Notes under the pieces: model-generated | What the model was told of the DNA's origin: nothing | Databases searched by the model: none | The model's input: the letters and a program-made list of their open reading frames with translations, nothing else | Made by a program: the position numbers and the translations under genes | Assembly: GCA_019419995.1 (NCBI GenBank) | Contig: JAHZHZ010000008.1 | Location: forward strand, 1-64,000 | Length of the DNA: 64,000 bases | Direction of reading: 5' to 3' | Source: Clostridiales bacterium | GTDB taxonomy: Bacteria; Bacillota; Clostridia; Christensenellales; Aristaeellaceae | In this document: positions 1 through 8,392 of the stretch, piece after piece | Layout: each line of letters opens with the position of its first letter | Position numbering within the stretch: the first letter of the stretch is position 1

Positions 1-176
1 ACGTTACGGGCAACATCAAGCTGCCGGAAGGCGTTGAGATGGTAATGCCTGGCGACAACATCGACATGGAGATCACGCTGATCACGCCCATTGCGTGTGA
101 AGAAGGTCTGCGCTTCGCTATCCGTGAAGGCGGCCGCACGGTGGGTTCCGGTGTTGTGACCAAGATTTGCGAATAA
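1..176 (+). CDS. tuf: Elongation factor Tu, C-terminal fragment (5' end outside window)
   Basis: The reading frame from base 3 to the TAA at 174-176 encodes the last 57 residues of EF-Tu, the GTPase that delivers aminoacyl-tRNA to the ribosome. The segment matches domain 3: LPEGVEMVMPGDN, then ITLITPIACEEGLRFAIREG and a GGRTVGSGVVTKI end, which are highly conserved in bacterial EF-Tu. Only the C-terminal beta-barrel part is in the window; the GTPase domain lies to the left. A strong hairpin terminator follows 12 bases after the stop, so tuf ends its operon here. Confidence 0.97.
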   Translation, partial: VTGNIKLPEGVEMVMPGDNIDMEITLITPIACEEGLRFAIREGGRTVGSGVVTKICE

Positions 177-187
177 GCAGAACTTTG

Positions 188-222
188 AACAGGAGAAGCG
201 ATTATCGCTCCTCCTGTTTTTA
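188..222 (+). terminator. Intrinsic terminator of tuf
   Basis: Inverted repeat AACAGGAG (188-195) with CTCCTGTT (211-218), with further pairing inside (GCGA/TCGC), followed by a run of T. Placed directly after the tuf stop codon. Confidence 0.85.
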
Positions 223-237
223 TATCTGTGGATCAAA

Positions 238-280
238 CATAAACAGAGGTTTGCGCTTTTAGCGCGAGCCTCTGTTTATG
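238..280 (-). terminator. Long perfect hairpin downstream of the minus-strand GRE operon
   Basis: A 12-bp perfect inverted repeat, CATAAACAGAGG (238-249) with CCTCTGTTTATG (269-280), with an inner GCGC/GCGC pairing. It sits 23 bases past the PfkB stop codon on the minus strand. There is no long T tract in either direction, so it may be a terminator, an RNA-stabilising end, or both. Confidence 0.55.
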
Positions 281-302
281 TCCAGCAAGGGCAATTTTAT
301 AT

Positions 303-1478
303 TTATCCTACATGACCTACCAACATTTTGAGTGTGGGATCATAACGAAAATGCGGGGTTTCACAACCATCATAGGGCATCTTTTCCCATCCTGCACGGA
401 TCTTTTCCAATACATCGTCCAGGGGGCAGATGGCGCCGGTGCCAGAATAATCGGTGACACAAATGGCACCCACTGCGCAGGCGGCGTCCAGACATTGAGC
501 GGGGGAGTAGCCTCGGAGGAAAGCGGCCAGGAATCCAGCGATGCTGGTATCCCCTGCGCCGGTAGCGCTCTTGACTATATCCGCTTGGAAAATATGATTG
601 AAATATTCTCGGTTAGCCCAATTGTTCACATGTGGTGGAACAGCACCCCCCATATCAGACAGGCGTTCCCGGCCTGCAGTGCGCAGGTAGTATCCCCGTG
701 TACCACACTTGATGGCAGCTACGGCTGCACCCATTTCCAATAGTTCTTGTCCCAGTTCCGGCAGTAGATCAATTTCCAGAACGCGCAGAATATCCGAATT
801 TTGCTGACACATGCGCCGGTATTCTTCCGGCCTGAGCATCAACAGCAGTTCTTCAAAACTGGGAAAGACCATGTCTGCCCAGGGCAGTGCATTGGCAAAG
901 ATTCGGGGCCAGTCAAAGCGTGCCATTTCCCCATCGGGATAGGAAAAGTCCAACGAGGTGGTCATTCCCGCCGCTTTGGCCCGGCGCAGGAGTTCACAGA
1001 GTGCGGCTCCGCCATCCTCTGCCATGCGGCGCATGGCTGTGGGATAGCCTAGATGAAATAAGCGCGCTTCTTTCAGATGTTCAAAATCCACATCGGAGGG
1101 ACCAAAGCTGTCGTTGACCCCAGCGTTGTGCAGAAAGATTCTGTCCATGCCCACCGGAGCAAGTACCACCGTGTAGGCTGAACAACCTGAATCGTCCACA
1201 GAAAGATGTCGGAAGTCATTGCCTGTTTCCCGCAAAAGGTTCAGGGTAATTTCTCCCAACTGATCGCCTCCGATCTTACCTGCTAGTGCGGTCTTAACCC
1301 CCAACTTCGTCAGGGCTACTCCTGTATTTCCCACGCTGCCCCCCAGCGACAGAATACAGCGCCCCGTGCGCAACAGGCGTCCCGGAACGAATAGTTCCGC
1401 CGGATTCTGGGCATCCGGGAAGAATTCCGGCGTGAGGTCCAGGGTGATGTGTCCAGCGCTGATGACTTCGTACGACAT
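303..1478 (-). CDS. PfkB-family carbohydrate kinase, last gene of the GRE operon
   Basis: A 391-residue ribokinase-like sugar or nucleoside kinase, which transfers phosphate from ATP to a hydroxyl of a small substrate in the cytoplasm. The N-terminal PfkB signature is seen in GGSVGNTGVALTKLG, and the C-terminal signature in SATGAGDTSIAGF. There the GAGD motif supplies the anion hole and the catalytic base (Asp310). An AGGAGG ribosome site lies at 1490-1495, so the ATG start is well supported. It is somewhat longer than a typical 300-340 residue PfkB protein because of inserts around residues 200-290. Its position 62 bases after the glycyl radical enzyme suggests that it phosphorylates the substrate or product of that enzyme; the sugar itself cannot be read from the sequence. 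Confidence 0.88.
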   Translation of the reverse strand: MSYEVISAGHITLDLTPEFFPDAQNPAELFVPGRLLRTGRCILSLGGSVGNTGVALTKLGVKTALAGKIGGDQLGEITLNLLRETGNDFRHLSVDDSGCSAYTVVLAPVGMDRIFLHNAGVNDSFGPSDVDFEHLKEARLFHLGYPTAMRRMAEDGGAALCELLRRAKAAGMTTSLDFSYPDGEMARFDWPRIFANALPWADMVFPSFEELLLMLRPEEYRRMCQQNSDILRVLEIDLLPELGQELLEMGAAVAAIKCGTRGYYLRTAGRERLSDMGGAVPPHVNNWANREYFNHIFQADIVKSATGAGDTSIAGFLAAFLRGYSPAQCLDAACAVGAICVTDYSGTGAICPLDDVLEKIRAGWEKMPYDGCETPHFRYDPTLKMLVGHVG

Positions 1479-1540
1479 GCCGCTAACCTCCTATCTTGAA
1501 AAGTTGCGGGGAAGGCCCCGGGCCTTTCCCTGTATAAAAT

Positions 1541-3910
1541 TTAGCAGCCGTGAATGGTTCTGGTAATAATTTCATCCTGCAGGGCTTCATCCAGGTTGAC
1601 AAAGTATTCGCAGTAGCCGCCGATGCGCACGATGACGTTGCGGTACTTTTTCGGTTCCAATTTCGCCCGGCGCAGGGTTTCCACATCGGCAAAGTTTACC
1701 TGAATTTGTGGCCCACCGGCCTCTAGATACGCAAAGAGCAGCCCTTTGAGCGCCTGCTTGCCCGCTTCCCCCTTTACCAGCGAGCCGTTGAGCTTCACAT
1801 TCAGGGCGTATCCGCCTGTAACTTTATCGTGATCTAACTTGAGCACGGAGTTGAGCAGGCTGGTGGGACCGGATACGTCCTTGCCCTGCGAAGGTCCCAT
1901 GCTGTCACTAAAAGGTTCGCCCCGCAGTCGCCCGTTTGCTGTAGCTCCTGTGATTTCGCCGTGATAGATGTGGAAGAAATAACCAAAGAGGGAGGTTACA
2001 TATTTCTCTCGTTCTTCCGGAGCATTCAGGGAGAACACCAGATCATCAAAACGGGAGAGAATGTGCCGGGCCTGTTCGTCGGCTTCATCCTGGTCATTTC
2101 CATAGTGAGGGCAACTTTCCAGAGCGGCACGCAGGGATTCGTATCCCTCGAAGTTCCTTCTAAGGGCTTCAGCTAACTGGGCTAACGACAGATTGTGCTG
2201 CTCATAAACGCACTGGCGTATGGCAGTCATGGTATCTGCTGCAGTGCCCAGGCCGTAGGCGTAGAAGGACCAGTGTGTGCCCAGTTCGGCGCCACCCTGG
2301 AACATATCCTTGCCATTTTCCAGGCATCCGTCCACCATTATGGAAGCAAAGGGGTCATAGCATTTTCCAAACTTATCCGCCTGTTTTTCCAGAGCCTCGG
2401 CGTAATCCGCCTGCACCAGTTCTTCCAGAGCCTCGTCATAGGCGGCTTGAAATTTTTCAAAGCTATCCAGCGCATCTTCCCGGCCCCGATATTTATCAAA
2501 AACACTTTCAAAGATCATTGGAAAGGCGATGGGCTCAGTGATGCCGAAATTGGGCTGCTTTCCGGGGATCATAATTTCTACACAACCCATGTTATAGTAG
2601 TCGTTGGCGTAGCGATCCGCGTAGCCCAAACGCTTGAGGTTGGAAATCCACACTTCGTCGGCCATCAGCATAGGCTGACCGGCCCCTGCACGCACTGAAT
2701 CGGCAATGGCGTCTCGGTACCATTCCGGATTTTTCCGGCTCACCCGAGCGCCCACGTTGGGATAGGGCAGGCGCATATCCCGCACTACCTCCAGACATAG
2801 GCCCGTGAGGGGATTGACAGCGTCTTCCCCTTCAGGCGTGACGCCGCCCAACGTCAGGCTCTGGACAGTGCGCATCCTGGGCTCGTTCACCTTTAGCCAG
2901 AAGCAGCACAAAATCTCTCGGGCCTGCTCCCGAGTGAGTGAGCCGGAAGAAATATCCTTCGCGTACAGCGGATAGAGATACTGATCGAAGCGGCCGAAGG
3001 ACAGGGCGGAACCCCACAGCAGGGTCATCATTACCTGTAGCATCCAGGTGAATTGTACGCCCTCCAGAAAACTTGCGGCGGGTTGAGTTGCCAGACGCGT
3101 CAGCATGGAGGAAATATTCTCCAACTCGGCTCGACGGACCGAACGTTCCTCTTTCTCAGCGGTAGCAGCCACAAAGCTTGCGTAGCGGGCAAAGAAGCGG
3201 CTGGCCGCCCTCAGAACGATCAGCTGAGCCTGATAAAAATCATTTCCTCGCTCCTGAGCTAGAAGCTCGGTGCGTTTGAGCCGAGGGCCCAGTCCCTCTG
3301 CCAACAGTGCACCGTAATTTAGGCTCAAATGATTGGCGGCGAACCAGGGGAGATTGTCAATCTCGGAGCGTACGTCACTGCCGTAATCCAGCTTGAAGGC
3401 CCGCTCCAGCTCCCGGCCGATTTCATATTTTTCCAGCCGGGAGGCATATTCGGTGCTCATATCCCGAATGAGTGCCTGTAATTCGTCGTAGGTGATGCTT
3501 GCATCGTGATAGACGCGGCTCATTAGTGCCCAGCGGCTCTTTTTGGTGGTAAAGTTGTCCTCAAAGGTGCGGATGCCGCTCTTAATCTTGGCATGGTTTC
3601 GACTATCCCGTTCTCTGAGATAGCCGTCCAGCACCTCACGGGCCTTGCGGTGCTGCTCAGCTACATCCGGAACGTTTTCGCACACGGGAAAGAAATTGCT
3701 GACACTTCCTACGATTAACTCATCGTCCAACACCGCCAGCGGCGCGTTATCCAGTATGTAGGCCTCGGCCTTAGCGCGGCGCAGTTCAATGCTTTCACCT
3801 CGGGTTTCCTTTAAGGAGGCGTAGGCCAGGGGATAAAAACAGGTTCGCCGCACACCTGCGTCGTTCAGGCGATCGATGGTAGCTCTTAGGGATTCTATGC
3901 GTTTATTCAT
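1541..3910 (-). CDS. Glycyl radical enzyme (GRE) of the dehydratase/lyase type, substrate unknown
   Basis: A 789-residue member of the pyruvate formate-lyase superfamily. The thiyl-radical cysteine is Cys443 in MGCVEIM. The Glu two residues later is the general base typical of GRE eliminases (choline lyase, glycerol or propanediol dehydratase, hydroxyproline dehydratase), whereas true pyruvate formate-lyase has a Cys-Cys pair, so this is not pflB. The radical glycine is Gly765 in VRIGGYCEYF near the C-terminus, followed by the usual DEIITRT helix. The start is placed at 3910 rather than 3925: that ATG overlaps the activase stop as ATGA and has GGAGAGAGG upstream, while 3925 has no spacing for a ribosome site. 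The enzyme needs anaerobic conditions. The neighbours (activase, DeoR regulator, PfkB kinase) point to a sugar- or polyol-related substrate by inference. Confidence 0.92.
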   Translation of the reverse strand: MNKRIESLRATIDRLNDAGVRRTCFYPLAYASLKETRGESIELRRAKAEAYILDNAPLAVLDDELIVGSVSNFFPVCENVPDVAEQHRKAREVLDGYLRERDSRNHAKIKSGIRTFEDNFTTKKSRWALMSRVYHDASITYDELQALIRDMSTEYASRLEKYEIGRELERAFKLDYGSDVRSEIDNLPWFAANHLSLNYGALLAEGLGPRLKRTELLAQERGNDFYQAQLIVLRAASRFFARYASFVAATAEKEERSVRRAELENISSMLTRLATQPAASFLEGVQFTWMLQVMMTLLWGSALSFGRFDQYLYPLYAKDISSGSLTREQAREILCCFWLKVNEPRMRTVQSLTLGGVTPEGEDAVNPLTGLCLEVVRDMRLPYPNVGARVSRKNPEWYRDAIADSVRAGAGQPMLMADEVWISNLKRLGYADRYANDYYNMGCVEIMIPGKQPNFGITEPIAFPMIFESVFDKYRGREDALDSFEKFQAAYDEALEELVQADYAEALEKQADKFGKCYDPFASIMVDGCLENGKDMFQGGAELGTHWSFYAYGLGTAADTMTAIRQCVYEQHNLSLAQLAEALRRNFEGYESLRAALESCPHYGNDQDEADEQARHILSRFDDLVFSLNAPEEREKYVTSLFGYFFHIYHGEITGATANGRLRGEPFSDSMGPSQGKDVSGPTSLLNSVLKLDHDKVTGGYALNVKLNGSLVKGEAGKQALKGLLFAYLEAGGPQIQVNFADVETLRRAKLEPKKYRNVIVRIGGYCEYFVNLDEALQDEIITRTIHGC

Positions 3911-4800
3911 GCCTCTCTCCTCCATTCCCTTCCGCCCATGGAGCGGATTTGATCCTTCCAGACTTCCACAGTTGCCTCCTGGGGAACAACGAATTCCCTT
4001 TGAGGCGCTGCTCCCAGTCGAACTGTCTTGGAGACGCCAAAGTTGTGATAGGGCATAATTTCAAAACCCAGTAGCGGCAGGCGAGAGGTAAGTGCGGCAA
4101 TGGCGCTGAAATGTTCCAGTACGTCATTGACGCCTGGAATGATGGGGCAGCGGAGCACTGCCTGCCCTCCTGCCGCGCAGATCTTTTCCAGATTTTGCAA
4201 GATTGTACGGTTGGAAGTGCCCACTAGTTCCATATGCCGTTGGGGATCGGTCAGTTTGTAATCCCATAAAAACAAATCTACAAATGGCAATATGGATTCA
4301 TAGATTCCCCAAGGAGCCGTGCCGTTTGTTTCCACGCAGCAGTGAATGCCTCTGCTTTTTGCAAGCTGCAAGAGCGCCAACAGAAAATCGGGCTGCATGG
4401 TAGGTTCACCGCCGGTGACAGTCATGCCCCCTCCGCTGCGCTCAAAAAAGCGCCGGTCTCGTTCAACTGCGTCCAGAACTACCTCTGGCGTCATCTCCTC
4501 ACCGATTATGGATAGGGCGCCGCTGGGGCAGGCTCTGGCTGCTTTTCCTCCACAATTACACTTTTCCCGTCGAAAGAGATGTACGCCGCCTTCAAAGCTG
4601 TGGGCGCTGCAGATCTGCGCACAGCGGCCGCAGCCCTGACACAGATGCTCTATATAGGAAACTTCCGGTTTGCATGAGAGACTTTCCGGGTTATGACACC
4701 AGGCGCAATGAAGATTGCAGCCCTTGAGATAGACACAGCTGCGAATGCCTGGACCGTCATCCACACAAAAGTGTTGAATGGAAAAGACACAACCTTTCAT
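3907..4800 (-). CDS. Glycyl radical enzyme activating protein (radical SAM)
   Basis: A 297-residue radical S-adenosylmethionine enzyme that installs the glycyl radical on the adjacent GRE. The radical SAM cluster motif is Cys28-x3-Cys32-x2-Cys35, and a GGEP motif for SAM binding follows in the middle of the protein. Between them is the ferredoxin-like insert typical of activases of non-PFL GREs. The first cluster is complete (Cys54, 57, 60, 64), but the second keeps only Cys81, Cys83 and Cys91, with Gly84 and Ala87 where two cysteines are expected. The start at 4800 is chosen because it overlaps the deoR stop as ATGA and has GGGAGGAGG upstream; an in-frame ATG at 4857 lies inside deoR. It overlaps the GRE start by 4 bases, so the two are translationally coupled. 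Confidence 0.92.
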   Translation of the reverse strand: MKGCVFSIQHFCVDDGPGIRSCVYLKGCNLHCAWCHNPESLSCKPEVSYIEHLCQGCGRCAQICSAHSFEGGVHLFRREKCNCGGKAARACPSGALSIIGEEMTPEVVLDAVERDRRFFERSGGGMTVTGGEPTMQPDFLLALLQLAKSRGIHCCVETNGTAPWGIYESILPFVDLFLWDYKLTDPQRHMELVGTSNRTILQNLEKICAAGGQAVLRCPIIPGVNDVLEHFSAIAALTSRLPLLGFEIMPYHNFGVSKTVRLGAAPQREFVVPQEATVEVWKDQIRSMGGREWRREA

Positions 4801-5579
4801 TTCGTTTCCTCCTCCCTGTCGGCAAGCTGTACCTGAATCTGCCGCCGTAGGGTGCATAGATCCTCAGCGCCTATGCTGGCATCGGTGATCAGCAGAGAGA
4901 ATTCTGACCATTCCGCAAAGCGAACAGCTGGTTGAAGATTGAATTTGCTGGCATCTGCCACCAGAATGGCCTGCCGTGCGGAGTGAATCATTGCACCCTT
5001 GATCTCCGCCTCATCCATGCTTTCTACACATGGACCTTTTCCTTCAGCAAAGCCACTGGCACCCAGTATGGCAATGTCTGCGTTGATCCTCTGGAATGTT
5101 TCTGCCGCCCAGGCACCCGTGATTGCTTGGCTAGACGTTCGAATCCGGCCACCGGGTACGTATACTTCCCGATGTTTTTCCGCCAACAGCTGAGCGGCCT
5201 GCAGAGAATTGGTGAAAAAGCGCAAATCTGACCGGCAGGAGAGCTTGCGGGCGACTTCCAGTACCGTGCTTCCCGAATCCAGCAGAACCATTGCGCCCGA
5301 TGGAATGTGTTCCACTGTTGCCTGTGCAATCAGACGCTTTTTTGCGGCGTTATCCGTAGCCTTTTCTATAAAAGAACGCTCCAGTGCATCCGGAGAGGCC
5401 ATGGCACCTCCATAACTTCGTTGTGCCAGTCCATGGTCTTCCAACCACAACAAATCCTTGCGAATGGTTTCCGTGCTCACACCATATTGCTCGGAAAGCT
5501 CCGAAGCGGATACCTTACCCTCTCGCATCAGCCGTTCGGCAATTTCTCGTCGTCGCTCATGGGTCAGTTTTCGATCCAT
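4797..5579 (-). CDS. DeoR-family transcriptional regulator
   Basis: A 260-residue protein with an N-terminal winged helix-turn-helix (ERRREIAERLMREGKVSASE, then VSTETIRKDL) and a C-terminal DeoR sensor domain of the ribose-5-phosphate isomerase fold (VLLDSGSTVLEVARKL). Members bind phosphorylated sugars and usually repress catabolic operons. A GGAGGG ribosome site precedes the ATG. It is the first gene of its operon and overlaps the activase by ATGA, so it is expected to be autoregulated together with the GRE genes. The effector is most likely a phosphorylated sugar or polyol made by the PfkB kinase (inference). Confidence 0.93.
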   Translation of the reverse strand: MDRKLTHERRREIAERLMREGKVSASELSEQYGVSTETIRKDLLWLEDHGLAQRSYGGAMASPDALERSFIEKATDNAAKKRLIAQATVEHIPSGAMVLLDSGSTVLEVARKLSCRSDLRFFTNSLQAAQLLAEKHREVYVPGGRIRTSSQAITGAWAAETFQRINADIAILGASGFAEGKGPCVESMDEAEIKGAMIHSARQAILVADASKFNLQPAVRFAEWSEFSLLITDASIGAEDLCTLRRQIQVQLADREEETK

Positions 5580-5608
5580 ACATGCCCTCCGCTGTCCTTC
5601 TTATCCTC

Positions 5609-5637
5609 AGAATACAGCGTTTTTCATCAAATGTCAA
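5609..5637 (-). promoter_or_regulatory. Sigma-A type promoter of the deoR-GRE operon
   Basis: On the minus strand: TTGACA (5632-5637), 17-base spacer, TATTCT (5609-5614). The -35 box is perfect and the -10 differs at two positions. It lies 30 bases upstream of the deoR start. Confidence 0.8.
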
Positions 5638-5644
5638 GTTGCGA

Positions 5645-5662
5645 TTGATTGTTTTTGATTGT
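5645..5662 (-). promoter_or_regulatory. Tandem direct repeats, possible DeoR operator
   Basis: TTGATTGT occurs twice, at 5645-5652 and 5655-5662, exactly 10 bases apart, so both face the same side of the helix. The pair lies just upstream of the deoR -35 box. AT-rich repeated sites of this kind are common for DeoR proteins. The assignment is an inference from position and symmetry. Confidence 0.45.
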
Positions 5663-5705
5663 GATTTATGCAGTTCAGAGATATAATAGGAATGCCCAAG
5701 TATAC

Positions 5706-5734
5706 TTGACGAAAGAAAGTTGAAACGCTATAAT
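5706..5734 (+). promoter_or_regulatory. Sigma-A type promoter of yerC-pcrA-ligA
   Basis: TTGACG (5706-5711), 17-base spacer, TATAAT (5729-5734), 40 bases upstream of the yerC start. Confidence 0.85.
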
Positions 5735-5774
5735 GATATCAGTACATTAAAGTGTGAAAGCCGGAGGATAAACC

Positions 5775-6071
5775 ATGTTTGAATCCAGATTGAAAAACGA
5801 ACGCACGGACCTGCTGGCCCGGGCCTTTTTGTCCTTGGAGAGTGAGGAGGACTGTTATCGCCTGTTTGAGGATCTGTTCACTATACGGGAGGTGCAGGAT
5901 CTGGCGTCCCGGATGGAAATTGCGCTGATGCTTAGGGACAAGATCACTTACAATGAGATCGTGGAAAAGACAGGTGCCTCCACGGCTACCATTGGCCGGG
6001 TGAACCGGGCGTTGAACTATGGAGCGGGTGGCTACGAGCGCGTGATTGAGAAACTGAAGAAAAAGGATTGA
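5775..6071 (+). CDS. yerC: YerC/YecD-family TrpR-like DNA-binding protein
   Basis: A 98-residue all-helical protein of the TrpR/YerC-YecD family. The central helix-turn-helix is visible in KITYNEIVEKTGASTATIGR, followed by VNRALNYGAGGYE, which is typical of the family. In Bacillus subtilis yerC also lies just upstream of pcrA and ligA, so synteny supports the call. GGAGG lies 7 bases before the ATG. Its target genes are not shown by the sequence; the TrpR resemblance does not imply tryptophan regulation. Confidence 0.88.
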   Translation: MFESRLKNERTDLLARAFLSLESEEDCYRLFEDLFTIREVQDLASRMEIALMLRDKITYNEIVEKTGASTATIGRVNRALNYGAGGYERVIEKLKKKD

Positions 6072-6075
6072 ACCA

Positions 6076-8373
6076 ATGAATTATTTAGATAGCCTAAATC
6101 CCCAGCAGCGCTCTGCCGTGGAACAGATCCAGGGGCCGCTGCTGGTTTTGGCGGGCGCGGGCAGCGGAAAGACCCGCGTGCTCACCTGCCGGGTGGCGCA
6201 TTTAATAGAAGAAGGGGTCAAACCCTGGAAGATACTGGCCATTACCTTTACCAACAAGGCTGCCAGAGAAATGGTGGAGCGGGTCAACGCCCTGGCCGGA
6301 GCGGCGGGAGAGGAGGCCTGGGTGTCCACCTTCCATTCCTGCTGCGCTCGCATATTGCGACGGGATATTGAAAAATTGGGCTACAAGCGCGCCTTTGCCA
6401 TTTATGACGAGGATGACCGCATGACCGTCATCAAGGGCGTCTGTAAGGCCATGGAGCTCAGCGAAAAAGAATATCCGCCCAAGGCGATTCGGGTGGCCAT
6501 CTCCGACGCTAAAAACCGCATGCTTACACCCCGGGAATGGTTGCAGGACGCAGGGGATAATTTCCGAAACCGCAAAATTTCCGAGGCCTACCAGCGCTAT
6601 GAGGCTACGCTCCGAGGCAACAATGCTCTGGACTTTGACGATCTTCTGATCAAGACGCTGGAACTCTTTGCGGAGAACCCGCCGGTGCTGGCCTACTATC
6701 AAGACAAATTTGATTATGTGCTGGTGGATGAATATCAGGACACAAATGCTGCACAATATCAGTTTGTAAGGCTCATGGCAGGGGAAAAGCGCAATTTGTG
6801 TGTGGTGGGCGACGACGACCAGTCCATTTATGGTTGGAGAGGTGCGGATATCCGCAATATTTTAGAATTTGAACGTGACTTTCCCGACTGCCGGGTGATC
6901 AAACTAGAGCAGAATTATCGCTCCACGGGCAATATTCTGGACGCCGCCAATCAGGTGATTGCCCACAACGCAGGACGCAAGGAAAAGGCACTGTGGACCG
7001 AGGGGGCAGCGGGAGACAAAATCGGCCTCTACCATGCCATGGACGAGCGGGATGAGGCGGCTTTTGCTGCGCTGATGTCTCAGAAGCTCATCTCTCAGGG
7101 AACTCGACCGGGAGAAATTGCCGTGCTGTACCGTACCAACGCCCAGTCCCGCGTTCTGGAGGAGGCCTTCGTGCGCGCCGGCGTACCCAACCGCATTTAC
7201 GGGGGGCAGCGCTTCTACGACCGCAAGGAGGTCAAGGATCTGATTGCCTACATGCGTGCGCTGGTCAATCCGGACGATGACGTGTCCGTTCGGCGCATTA
7301 TCAACGAACCCAAGCGTGGTATCGGAGAGAGCACGGTGGAGGCGCTGGCAGCGTGGGCACAGGAGCAAGATCTTTCGCTGATGGGTGCGGTGCTGGAATG
7401 TGAGAGTGCGGGGCTTAGTTCTCGGGCGCGGAAGCTAGTGGAGGGCTTTGCCCAGTTGATGATTCAACTGACGGAGGATCTGTACAGTCTGAAAATATCT
7501 GAATTTACTTCCGCGTTAATTGAAAAGACGGGCTATGTCAAGGCGCTGGAGGATTCCAAAACTGAAGAAAACCAGAGCCGGATCGAAAATATTCATGAAT
7601 TGGAAGGTGCCGTGGCAGAATTTGAAAGGCTCAATCCCGAAGGCAGTCTTTCTGACTTTCTGGAAAATGTGGCGCTCATTACCGATGTGGATAATATGAA
7701 TCAGGCCACCGGGGCGGTGACGTTGATGACCCTGCATTCCGCCAAGGGACTGGAATTCGACGCAGTATTTCTTGTGGGCATGGAGGAAGGTGTGTTCCCC
7801 ATTACCCGGGCACTGTTTGACGAGGCGGGGATGGAGGAGGAGCGCCGCCTAGCTTATGTGGGCATTACCCGGGCAAAGAAGAAGCTCTATTTGAGCCATG
7901 CTCGGACCCGCATGCTCTTCAATACTCGTTCGGCCAACCAGATTTCCCGCTTTGTGGGGGAGATTCCTCCCAGGTTGTTGCTGGATGGGGCGGCACGGAT
8001 GCAGACTCGCCTTCCCCGACCGTCGGTTCGCAGTGGCGAAAGTGTTCCCACTGCGCCCCGATACAGTTATTCCCGTCCTGTACAGCAGAATGTCGGGGCA
8101 AAGGATGCGCTAAACATACCTGGACTGCAGAAGGGGTTTGGTGCAAATGTGTCCTCAGGTGCATCTGCGGGAAGCGGTGGGACCTTTTCAGAACACTCCC
8201 TGCGCCTGTTTAAGCCGGGGGACCGGGTGTTGCACGCGGTTTTTGGCAGGGGCACAGTGATGGAACTGGAAGGAGAGGGCAGTGCCCAGAAGGTGAGCGT
8301 AGCATTTGAAAGCGGGGCTAAAAAGCGATTTTCAGTGGGCATTGCACCTCTGAGAAAAATTAATGAAGAATAG
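6076..8373 (+). CDS. pcrA: ATP-dependent DNA helicase PcrA/UvrD
   Basis: A 765-residue superfamily 1A 3'-5' DNA helicase for repair and for clearing replication and transcription blocks. Motifs in order: Walker A GAGSGKTRV near residue 30, motif Ia TFTNKAAREM, motif II VDEYQDTN, motif III DDDQSIYGWRG, motif IV QNYRST, motif V TLHSAKGLEFD and motif VI YVGITRAKKKL. A C-terminal Tudor-like segment (GDRVLHAVFGRGTV) that binds RNA polymerase in PcrA proteins is present. Length is typical. It starts 4 bases after the yerC stop, and the next gene begins close behind, so the three are one operon. Confidence 0.96.
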   Translation: MNYLDSLNPQQRSAVEQIQGPLLVLAGAGSGKTRVLTCRVAHLIEEGVKPWKILAITFTNKAAREMVERVNALAGAAGEEAWVSTFHSCCARILRRDIEKLGYKRAFAIYDEDDRMTVIKGVCKAMELSEKEYPPKAIRVAISDAKNRMLTPREWLQDAGDNFRNRKISEAYQRYEATLRGNNALDFDDLLIKTLELFAENPPVLAYYQDKFDYVLVDEYQDTNAAQYQFVRLMAGEKRNLCVVGDDDQSIYGWRGADIRNILEFERDFPDCRVIKLEQNYRSTGNILDAANQVIAHNAGRKEKALWTEGAAGDKIGLYHAMDERDEAAFAALMSQKLISQGTRPGEIAVLYRTNAQSRVLEEAFVRAGVPNRIYGGQRFYDRKEVKDLIAYMRALVNPDDDVSVRRIINEPKRGIGESTVEALAAWAQEQDLSLMGAVLECESAGLSSRARKLVEGFAQLMIQLTEDLYSLKISEFTSALIEKTGYVKALEDSKTEENQSRIENIHELEGAVAEFERLNPEGSLSDFLENVALITDVDNMNQATGAVTLMTLHSAKGLEFDAVFLVGMEEGVFPITRALFDEAGMEEERRLAYVGITRAKKKLYLSHARTRMLFNTRSANQISRFVGEIPPRLLLDGAARMQTRLPRPSVRSGESVPTAPRYSYSRPVQQNVGAKDALNIPGLQKGFGANVSSGASAGSGGTFSEHSLRLFKPGDRVLHAVFGRGTVMELEGEGSAQKVSVAFESGAKKRFSVGIAPLRKINEE

Positions 8374-8392
8374 TGAGAGCGGAGGAAGGGAA

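Noticed and set aside
1541..3910. Annotation of the GRE as pyruvate formate-lyase (pflB)
   Set aside because: The active site has GCVE rather than the Cys-Cys pair of pyruvate formate-lyase, and the activase has the ferredoxin insert absent from PflA.
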